Source: DSYF01 sp041181065 (GTDB lineage: Bacteria > Verrucomicrobiota > Verrucomicrobiia > Limisphaerales > DSYF01). Taken from it: a stretch of 24,665 bases of DNA. The position numbers were made by a program, and so were the translations under genes. The notes under the pieces were generated by a model. It saw only the letters and a program-made list of their open reading frames with translations, was not told the DNA's origin and ran no database searches. Location: assembly GCA_041181065.1 (NCBI GenBank), contig JBEGQI010000185.1:1-24665 (forward strand), read 5' to 3'. Positions 1 to 6,680 of this stretch are shown piece by piece. How positions within the stretch are numbered: position 1 is the first letter of the stretch; each line of letters opens with the position of its first letter.

Positions 1-25
1 AGCCGATGAACTGCGCCGCGCTGCT

Positions 26-57
26 ATTTTGAATTTCACATTTTTCATTTTGAATTG
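26..57. repeat. AT-rich short repeat overlapping the GAF gene stop
   Basis: This AT-rich stretch holds the 10-mer attttgaatt twice (26-35 and 47-56), separated by a T-rich cacatttttc core. It stands out against the GC-rich surroundings. It overlaps the 3' end of the minus-strand GAF gene, whose last codons (Asn-Ser-Lys-stop) are read from it. I take it for a dispersed short repeat unit rather than a promoter because it lies downstream of the gene. That it is dispersed is inference; only one copy is visible here. Confidence 0.4.
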
Positions 58-806
58 CTCCATGCTCCTGCCGCCGCCTTCCCCTTCGCCGCTGGAATCG
101 GTTCCGTCGTCGGGTCGCTGAGGGTGAGGAGGATTTGTTTGGCGCGCTCGGGCTCAGCGCGTTCGAGTTCCTTGAGCGCGGCGCGGAAGGCTTTGATGCG
201 GTAATCGTCCTCGCCTTCGGCGCGATCCACGCGGTCGAGGAACGCGGCGACTTCGATCAGCTTGTGGCGGACCTCGATGAAATACTGGTCGAGCAACTCA
301 TTCTTCGTCGGGCGGCCCAGCGAGCGGCCGATGAGTTCGCCGAGTTGCAAGAGGAGCGTTTGCTCGGCGGCGGTGAATTCATACGCGACGGGTTTGGCCA
401 CACCGAGCACGCCGCGGAGGATGGTTTTATCCACGAGCATCGGTGAGGCGATGGAGCCTTCCATCTTCGTTTCCTTGGCGCCGGGTTTGGCTTTGCCGGA
501 GGTGTCGGTCTGGAGATTGCAGACTTGCACGGCTTCCTTGCGTTGCGCGGCCAGGCCGGCCATGCCCTTGCCGATGGGGATGCGGCTCACCTTGTCCATG
601 ATGACCTCAGGAATGCCGCGATGCGCGAGGAGCACGAGCAGGCCGGACTTGGGATCAAGGCCGTGGATGGTGCCGGTGACGCAATCGAAGTGCGCGAGGA
701 TCAAATCCAGCCCGCGCTGAAGATGCGAGTTGTCGTGGCTGCCTTGAATGAGCAGTTGCTCCAGCCGTTTGAGGAGCGTGGCGTCCGTTGTCTGTGGCGC
801 GTCCAT
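45..806 (-). CDS. GAF domain-containing protein
   Basis: A 253-residue soluble protein with no signal peptide or membrane segment. Residues about 15-165 look like a single GAF domain: an N-terminal helix, the strand pattern around TGTIHGLDP, the IPIGKGMAGLAAQ motif at about 77-88, and the typical GSIASPML...GVLGVAKP core at about 118-139. Residues about 168-225 are predicted helical and charged, and the last 25 are an Ala/Pro/Lys-rich tail. GAF domains bind small ligands or serve as sensory modules. No output domain (kinase, GGDEF, HTH) is attached, so the signal and partner are unknown. The ATG at 806 has no obvious Shine-Dalgarno sequence. The gene diverges from the RCC1 gene to its right. 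The C-terminus runs into an AT-rich repeat, so the final residues are probably not family-conserved. Confidence 0.85.
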   Translation of the reverse strand: MDAPQTTDATLLKRLEQLLIQGSHDNSHLQRGLDLILAHFDCVTGTIHGLDPKSGLLVLLAHRGIPEVIMDKVSRIPIGKGMAGLAAQRKEAVQVCNLQTDTSGKAKPGAKETKMEGSIASPMLVDKTILRGVLGVAKPVAYEFTAAEQTLLLQLGELIGRSLGRPTKNELLDQYFIEVRHKLIEVAAFLDRVDRAEGEDDYRIKAFRAALKELERAEPERAKQILLTLSDPTTEPIPAAKGKAAAGAWSNSK

Positions 807-919
807 ATTTAGCGATGTGATGTTGGTTCAAGGGGGTGGTTTTGTCCATCGCCGGGTGTTTGGTGGCAGCGTTCGCTTGCGTCTGCATATGACTTGCTCA
901 CATGATGTCTGCATCCCGC
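807..919. other. divergent intergenic region
   Basis: This gap of about 110 bases separates the divergent GAF and RCC1 genes and must hold both promoters. I see no convincing -35/-10 pair, operator palindrome or hairpin in it. An ATG at 902 could extend the RCC1 frame by six codons into this region. Confidence 0.4.
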
Positions 920-2293
920 ATGAACACTCAGAGTTCAAACTGGCTTCGCTTGGTTTTCACTTTGGCAATCGTCCTGTGTGCTGGTGCTTGGGCGCAAAAC
1001 GTGCCGTTCATTCCGCCGCCCTATTCCGAGAGCAGCTATGTGATCGATGTGGAGGGCATGATGCTCGGTTGGGGGCGGACTCTCAGCGGCGAACTCGGCG
1101 CGGGAAATCTCGTCAATGCTGCCACGCCACAACGATTGCCGTTGCCGAGTGGCGTCACTAATTGGATCGCAGCTGCCGGCGGAACGACTCGCACGGTAGC
1201 CATCGATCAGTCCGGGCGGTTCTTCTCGTGTGGAATAAACTCGTTTCAAAACCTCGGCACCTCGGACACCGTCTTGAGCAACTTGACGCTCATTCCGTTT
1301 CCTGCGGGCGTCAGCCGTTGGACAGAGACGGCGGCGGGCAACAACACCCTGCTGCTTTCGGATGCGGGGACGGTTTATGTGCTGGGCAATTCACCGATGT
1401 TAAGCAATTACCCGCAGCCTTACGCTGGTGAGCTCGTGCAAGTCCCATTGCCCACCGCGGCGAATCACATCATCGCCGGGCGCACGCACTATCTGGTGCT
1501 GGGAACTGACGGGAAGATTTATCTCTGGGGTTTCAACGACGCGGGACAGATTGGGCAAGGCTTCACTTCCGGAGCCTCCGTGACCAATGTGGCGACGCTT
1601 CCGTTTCCGGTCGGCGTGACGAGTTGGATTCGCGCGGCGGCAGGCGGGTTCCATGGTCTGGCAGTTGGCAACGACAACAACCTCTACGCGTGGGGTGCGA
1701 ACAACTTTGGGCAACTGGGCATTAGCTCGAATGCATCCACAGTTTCGACGCCCGTGCAGGTGCCGTTCCCGGTCGGTGTCACGAGTTGGCTGCATTTGTC
1801 GGCGGGCGAATATGCTTCGTTCGCGTTGGGCAACAACGGGCGCATCTACGCGTGCGGGTTAAATCAGTCCGGGATGCTTGCCACCGGCAGCACGACGAAT
1901 GAAAACCAGTTCAAGGAAGTCATCCGTCCGGCGGGCGTAACCAACTGGATCGCGCTCGGCAGCGGGCGTTACCACGGGATGGCGGTGGGCGACGATGGCG
2001 TGCTGTATTCGTGGGGCTACGGCGCGTATGGCGCGTTGGGCAACGGCACCGTCGGAGTTTTTCAATCGCAGGTGAAGCCGGTGTTGTATCGCCTCAGCGC
2101 GACGGCGACCAATTCAACGCAAATCACCCTCGGCGCCGACGTGCCGAGCGGCAGCAACTGGGTGATTGAGGCGTCGAGCGACCTGCACACGTGGGCTCCC
2201 GCCAGCACGAACTCGGTGCATCAAGCGCGTTTGCAAGCCACGCAATCGGCGACTTCTCCTGCGGAATACTTGCGCTTGAGCCGGTTGCGTTGA
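920..2293 (+). CDS. secreted RCC1-repeat seven-bladed beta-propeller protein
   Basis: An exported protein of 457 residues built of RCC1 (regulator of chromosome condensation) repeats. From the ATG at 920, a hydrophobic segment (LVFTLAIVLCAGAWA) ends in an Ala-x-Ala-type site, giving a clear signal peptide. The ATG at 902 would add six residues and is less likely. Seven repeats can be counted from their LYxWGxN-type strands (LGWGRT, FFSCGIN, VYVLGN, IYLWGFN, LYAWGAN, IYACGLN, LYSWGYG), alternating with GVTxWxxxAAG strands, so the chain can close a seven-bladed propeller. After the propeller, about 60 residues (NWVIEASSDLHTW through EYLRLSRLR) resemble the C-terminal add-on domain common on exported Verrucomicrobiota proteins. 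The ligand is not readable. RCC1 propellers usually bind proteins, so a surface binding role is a guess. Confidence 0.85.
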   Translation: MNTQSSNWLRLVFTLAIVLCAGAWAQNVPFIPPPYSESSYVIDVEGMMLGWGRTLSGELGAGNLVNAATPQRLPLPSGVTNWIAAAGGTTRTVAIDQSGRFFSCGINSFQNLGTSDTVLSNLTLIPFPAGVSRWTETAAGNNTLLLSDAGTVYVLGNSPMLSNYPQPYAGELVQVPLPTAANHIIAGRTHYLVLGTDGKIYLWGFNDAGQIGQGFTSGASVTNVATLPFPVGVTSWIRAAAGGFHGLAVGNDNNLYAWGANNFGQLGISSNASTVSTPVQVPFPVGVTSWLHLSAGEYASFALGNNGRIYACGLNQSGMLATGSTTNENQFKEVIRPAGVTNWIALGSGRYHGMAVGDDGVLYSWGYGAYGALGNGTVGVFQSQVKPVLYRLSATATNSTQITLGADVPSGSNWVIEASSDLHTWAPASTNSVHQARLQATQSATSPAEYLRLSRLR

Positions 2294-2366
2294 GCTTTGC
2301 TCGCGAACGGTTACCCCTCGAATTCTCGTAGTTGTCAGCTTCGCGGTGTCTCGTCATGATGCGGAC

Positions 2367-4520
2367 ATGATGTTGCGAAGTTGGATGCCGATTTCCATGT
2401 GCCGATGGGTTGCCCTGTTCGTGATCGCTCTTGCCGTTGAGGCGAACGCGTCGAAGATCGATCGCCACGCGCTTGTGACGCGGCATAACATCGTCCTCAC
2501 GAATGCCGATCCGCTCACGCCGCTTTCCGTGGGCAATGGCGAGTTTGCGTTCACGGCAGATGTCACCGGCTTGCAGACGTTCGCCGAGTTCCACGAGAAG
2601 GGGATGATGCTCTCCACGATGTCGCAGTGGGGCTGGCACAGTTTTCCGAACCCGGAGAAATACACGCTCAAGGATGTGCTGGTGGAATACGACACTTACG
2701 GTCGCAAGGTGCCATACGCCGATGGTCCCGTGGATGACGAGAAGGGCGAGGGTCGCAGCGAACGTGCGAAGGCGGCGAACGCGTGGCTGCGGGCGAATCC
2801 GCACCGGCTCGACCTGGCGCGTGTCGGTCTCGTCCTGAAGAAGACGAATGGTGCGCCTGCGGAGATCGCCGATCTCAAGGACGTGAAGCAATCGCTCGAC
2901 CTGTGGACCGGCGTGCTGGAAAGCCACTTCACGCTGGAAGGAAAGCCGGTCCGCGTGCGAACGATCTGTCATCCCGAAAAGGATTTGATCGCCGTGCGGA
3001 TCGAATCGCCGTTGCTCGTCAGTCAGCGTGTGGCTGCGCGCATCTCGTTCCCGTATGCAGCGGGCGGCTGGACGAAGGCGGCCGATTGGGACAGCCCGAC
3101 CAAACATCACGAGAAGTTGAATCTGGATCATCGTTACGACTTCGAACGCGAGATGGATGCCACGCGTTACTTCGTCTCGCTGGAAGGAGATCGCGTCGCG
3201 GGTTTCGAGCTGGATCGCCCGCACGAGTATTCGTTGCACACGCACAAGAAAGTGATGGAGTTCGTCATCGCGTTTTCGCCGGAGCCCATCAAGGGTTCGC
3301 TCCCGGATTTTCGCGATGTGCGCGCGGCGGCGGCGAAGCATTGGAAAAAATTTTGGGAGACGGGCGGCGCCATCGATCTGTCGGGCAGCACGGATAAACG
3401 CTGGTTCGAATTGGAGCGGCGCATTGTGCTGTCGCAATACCTCACAGCCATCAACTGCTCCGGGTCGGTGCCGCCGCAAGAGACCGGGCTCGTGCAGAAC
3501 AGCTGGTTCGGCAAGCCGCACTTGGAGATGCACTGGTGGCACGCAGCGCATTTCGCGTTGTGGAACCGCGAGCCACTGTTGGAACGCAGCCTCGCGTGGT
3601 ATCAGAAGATTTTGCCAGCTGCGGGCGAATTGGCGCACTCGCAAGGCTACGCCGGCGTGCGTTGGCCGAAGATGACGGACCCGAGCGGCGCGCAATCGCC
3701 CAGCAGCATCGGCGTGTTCCTCATCTGGGAGCAACCGCATCCGATCTACTATGCGGAGTTGCTGCGCCGCGCCCATCCGGATCGCAAGACGCTGGAGAAG
3801 TATCAGGAGATCGTCTTCGAGACGGCGGAGTTCATGGCGGATTTTGCCGTGTGGGATCGCGAGACGAAGCGTTTCGTCGTGGGGCCGCCGGTGATTCCGG
3901 CGCAGGAAAGCTACGGCAAGGATCGCGCGAAGATTTTTAATCCAACGTTCGAACTCGCTTATTGGCAATGGGCGCTGAATGTCGCCCAGCAGTGGCGCGA
4001 GCAACTCGGCTTGCCGCGGGTGACGAAGTGGGACGACGTCGCGAAGAATCTTTCCAAACCCACCGTGCGCGACGGCGTTTACACCGCGATCGAGACGCCG
4101 CCGTTCACCGTGCCGCACGATCATCCTTCGATGCTCTGCGCGCTCGGCGTGTTGCCGAAGACGGACTTGATCGAGACGCCGACGATGCGCGCGACGCTCG
4201 ACAATGTTTTCCAGACGTGGGATTGGCCGACGACGTGGGGCTGGGATTATCCCGTCATCGCTATGACGGCTGCGCGCGTGGGCGAACCGGAACGCGCGAT
4301 CGACGCGTTGTTCCTCGACACGCCAAAGAATCGTTACCTCGCGAACGGCCACAACTATCAGCGGGCGAACCTGCCGCTCTATCTTCCGGGCAACGGCGGT
4401 TTGCTCTACGCCACTGCGCTGATGGCCGCGGGCTGGGACGGCGCGCCGAAGCGCAACGCGCCTGGATTCCCGGCGAAGGGCTGGGTGGTTCGCTCCGAGA
4501 ATCTGCGCTTCGCGCCCTGA
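2367..4520 (+). CDS. secreted (alpha/alpha)6-barrel glycoside hydrolase-like protein (GH65/GH95-related)
   Basis: An exported protein of about 717 residues. From the ATG at 2367 (or 2370) there is a signal peptide with core ALFVIALAVEANA. A GTG at 2346 opens the same frame but adds a charged leader, so I prefer the ATG. The N-terminal half begins with PLSVGNGEFAFTADVTG, the hallmark of the beta-sandwich domain in GH65/GH95-type enzymes. The C-terminal half is helical and contains GKPHLEMHWWHAAHFALWN (Glu near residue 387), resembling the helix-barrel motif of clan GH-L/GH-Q enzymes, then WGWDYPVIAMTAARVG and a C-terminal GNGGLLYATALMAAGWDG. Known relatives act on alpha-glucosides or alpha-fucosides; the substrate here cannot be read. 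No catalytic acid can be assigned with certainty. The lactonase gene follows after about 40 bases in the same direction. Confidence 0.7.
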   Translation: MMLRSWMPISMCRWVALFVIALAVEANASKIDRHALVTRHNIVLTNADPLTPLSVGNGEFAFTADVTGLQTFAEFHEKGMMLSTMSQWGWHSFPNPEKYTLKDVLVEYDTYGRKVPYADGPVDDEKGEGRSERAKAANAWLRANPHRLDLARVGLVLKKTNGAPAEIADLKDVKQSLDLWTGVLESHFTLEGKPVRVRTICHPEKDLIAVRIESPLLVSQRVAARISFPYAAGGWTKAADWDSPTKHHEKLNLDHRYDFEREMDATRYFVSLEGDRVAGFELDRPHEYSLHTHKKVMEFVIAFSPEPIKGSLPDFRDVRAAAAKHWKKFWETGGAIDLSGSTDKRWFELERRIVLSQYLTAINCSGSVPPQETGLVQNSWFGKPHLEMHWWHAAHFALWNREPLLERSLAWYQKILPAAGELAHSQGYAGVRWPKMTDPSGAQSPSSIGVFLIWEQPHPIYYAELLRRAHPDRKTLEKYQEIVFETAEFMADFAVWDRETKRFVVGPPVIPAQESYGKDRAKIFNPTFELAYWQWALNVAQQWREQLGLPRVTKWDDVAKNLSKPTVRDGVYTAIETPPFTVPHDHPSMLCALGVLPKTDLIETPTMRATLDNVFQTWDWPTTWGWDYPVIAMTAARVGEPERAIDALFLDTPKNRYLANGHNYQRANLPLYLPGNGGLLYATALMAAGWDGAPKRNAPGFPAKGWVVRSENLRFAP

Positions 4521-4563
4521 ACCTTGAATGCCGCGTCACTACGCGCCGTCAGTGTTGGTCCGC

Positions 4564-5745
4564 ATGAATAAATCGATTCGTTACGTTCTCGTTTTGTTGG
4601 CGGCTGCGTTGCTGTGCCTGGCGGGCGGTTGCGCGCGGACGTGTAGCTTGCCGGTGCAGTCGAGCGTCGCCAAGCAGCGCGCCTACGTCGGCACCTACAC
4701 CGGCGCGAAGAGTCAGGGCATCTACACATTCACCTTCGACGCGGCGAGCGGTGAGCTTGGTGCGCTGCAACTCGCGGCGGCGGCTGCCAATCCCTCCTTT
4801 CTCGCAATCCATCCGGATGGTCAGCACCTCTATTGCGTCGGCGATATACCGAACGCCGCCGGGAAAAAGGTTGGAGCTGTCAGCGCGTTCTTCATGCAGC
4901 CCGATGGCAGTCTGCGTTTGCTCAATCAACAGCCCACCGTCGGCGCGGGGCCGTGTCATCTGACGGTGGACAAAACGGGTCACATGGTGCTCGCGGCGAA
5001 TTACGGCGGCGGTAGCGTGGTCGCGTTTCCCATCAAGTCCGACGGTTCGCTCGGCGAACATTCTGCGTTCGCGCAACACGTGGGCCGAAGCGTCACGCCG
5101 CGCCAGAGTCAGCCGAACGCACATTCGGTCAACGTTTCACCCGACAATCGCTTCGCATTCGTTGCCGACCTTGGGCTCGATCAAGTGCTGGCCTACAAAT
5201 TGAATCCCGCCGCAGCGACATTTGCGCTCAACGACCCGCCCTTTGTGAAAGTTCCGCCTGGTAGCGGGCCGCGGCATTTCTTTTTTCATCCGAACGGCCG
5301 GTTAGCCTATGTCATCAATGAGATTGCCATGACGGTGACGGCATTCCGTTACGATGCGAAGACGGGAACGCTGGCCGAGTTGCAAACCGTTTCGACGTTG
5401 CCGGCGGCGGATCAACTGGTGCAACCGGGCTGGAGTTGCGCGGAAGTTGTGGCGCATCCTGGCGGAAAATTTCTCTACGGCTCAAATCGCGGGCACGACA
5501 GCATCTCCGTGTTTGCGATCGGAGACGATGGCCGGCTCACGCTCGTGCAGAATGTCCCGTCGCAGGTCAAGGTGCCGCGCAACTTCGCGCTTGATCTCAG
5601 CGGTCGCTGGCTGTTTGCCGAGGGACAGAAGTCCGACGACATCGCGCTGTTCAAAGTGGATGCCTCGACGGGCCGCATTGAATTCACCGGCAAAAAGTTC
5701 GAGGTGGGTTCGCCGGTGTGCGTGAAGTTCCTGCCGTTGCGCTAA
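4564..5745 (+). CDS. lactonase-family (6-phosphogluconolactonase-like) beta-propeller lipoprotein
   Basis: A protein of 393 residues from the ATG at 4564. The first 23 residues form a lipoprotein signal (hydrophobic LVLLAAALLCLAGGC with lipobox LAGG-Cys23), so the mature protein should be membrane-anchored outside the cytoplasm. The body fits the lactonase propeller family (YbhE/Pgl-like): it starts with AYVGTYTGAKSQGIYTF and continues with repeated NPSFLAIHPDGQHLYCVGD, GPCHLTVDKTG, NAHSVNVSPDNRFAFVADLG, GPRHFFFHPNGRLAYVINE and FLYGSNRGHDSISVF units. The classical family hydrolyses 6-phosphogluconolactone in the cytosol. An exported lipoprotein more likely acts on non-phosphorylated sugar lactones or is a binding propeller. 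The stop codon overlaps that of the convergent methyltransferase gene by four bases. Confidence 0.85.
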   Translation: MNKSIRYVLVLLAAALLCLAGGCARTCSLPVQSSVAKQRAYVGTYTGAKSQGIYTFTFDAASGELGALQLAAAAANPSFLAIHPDGQHLYCVGDIPNAAGKKVGAVSAFFMQPDGSLRLLNQQPTVGAGPCHLTVDKTGHMVLAANYGGGSVVAFPIKSDGSLGEHSAFAQHVGRSVTPRQSQPNAHSVNVSPDNRFAFVADLGLDQVLAYKLNPAAATFALNDPPFVKVPPGSGPRHFFFHPNGRLAYVINEIAMTVTAFRYDAKTGTLAELQTVSTLPAADQLVQPGWSCAEVVAHPGGKFLYGSNRGHDSISVFAIGDDGRLTLVQNVPSQVKVPRNFALDLSGRWLFAEGQKSDDIALFKVDASTGRIEFTGKKFEVGSPVCVKFLPLR

Positions 5746-6557
5746 GGCTGGCGCTGCCGCATGGCTTCGTAGAGAAACACTGCGGCGCATGTCGCGACGT
5801 TCAAGGAGTTCATGTGCGACGGCATCGGGATTTCCACCACATCATCGCACGCAGCCAACACGGCTTCCGTGAGTCCCGGTCCCTCTGCACCGAACACGAG
5901 GCAGCAATCGCCACGCAAATCCACGTGCGTCAGTTTCTTCGCGCGTGGCCCGGGATCCGCCGCGAGACATCGCACGCCTTCCGCCCGCAGCTGATTCAAC
6001 TTCGCCACGAGATTATCCACCTGAACGACCGGTTGTTCGAAGATGCTGCCGACGGAGCCGGACACCGCGCGTCGCTGGAACGGGCTGCCGCAGGTTTCGC
6101 CCACGATGAGGAACTGCGCGCCGAACGCGGCGCAACTGCGCACGACCGCGCCAAGATTGTCCGCGCTGGCGATGGCTTCGACGGCCACCAGCAATCGCGG
6201 CTGCGGCGCAGCGGCGAGAAGTTCATCGAAATTCGGCTGCGGCGGAATCTTCCCGACGGCCAGCGCGCATTGATGCATCTGATAGCCGGTGATGGTTTCG
6301 AGCAGCGGGCGGGCGGCGACGTAAACGGTGATGGTCTCGGTGCGTTCCGTCAGCAGCGGGCGCAATTTCTCCAGCCATTCCGACGTGACCAACAGGGAAA
6401 CCACCGTGAAGCGGCTTCGCAGCAGGCGTTGCACGGTCTTGAAGTTCGCCGCCACGAGCACGCCGGCGCGCTCGTGGTCTTCGATGCGCTTGAGCGTCCG
6501 GTAGATTTCAAGTTCCGGTCCGTCGAGAGATTCAATTTGCTGGATCGTCAGCGGCAC
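5742..6557 (-). CDS. TrmH/SpoU-family (SPOUT) RNA 2'-O-methyltransferase
   Basis: A cytoplasmic methyltransferase that would transfer a methyl group from S-adenosylmethionine to a ribose 2'-hydroxyl of tRNA or rRNA. Numbering from the upstream GTG at 6629, the SPOUT motifs are complete: motif 1 SADNLGAVVRSCAAFG (Asn158, Arg164), motif 2 LVFGAEGPGL (Glu249), motif 3 IPMPSHMNSLNVATCAA (Asn277). The N-terminal about 100 residues form the RNA-binding substrate domain. I choose the GTG at 6557 (reads VPLTIQQIESL) because homologues begin near this point. The GTG at 6629 adds 24 poorly family-like residues. Neither start has a strong Shine-Dalgarno. The exact RNA target is unknown. This housekeeping gene sits between carbohydrate genes and is unlikely to be functionally linked to them. 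Its TAG stop shares four bases with the lactonase TAA. Confidence 0.9.
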   Translation of the reverse strand: MPLTIQQIESLDGPELEIYRTLKRIEDHERAGVLVAANFKTVQRLLRSRFTVVSLLVTSEWLEKLRPLLTERTETITVYVAARPLLETITGYQMHQCALAVGKIPPQPNFDELLAAAPQPRLLVAVEAIASADNLGAVVRSCAAFGAQFLIVGETCGSPFQRRAVSGSVGSIFEQPVVQVDNLVAKLNQLRAEGVRCLAADPGPRAKKLTHVDLRGDCCLVFGAEGPGLTEAVLAACDDVVEIPMPSHMNSLNVATCAAVFLYEAMRQRQP

Positions 6558-6680
6558 GGGCGGATTTAAGCGGCGTCTTGTGCCAAAGAAAAGTGCGCAC
6601 TGCGCGTCTGCGTTGTGATGCGGTATCACACTAAAAGGTAATTGAATTTGCGGCGCGTTCAGTCCATCAAAGACCGAACC

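Noticed and set aside
2332..2360. Possible promoter (ttgtca, 17 bases, catgat) before the GH65-like gene
   Set aside because: The -10 match is weak and would lie only six bases before the start codon; not better than chance in this sequence.
2124..4352. Very long open frame on the minus strand opposite the GH65-like gene
   Set aside because: Its translation is Arg/His-rich with no recognisable domain, while the plus strand has a signal peptide and family motifs. It is a GC-bias shadow.
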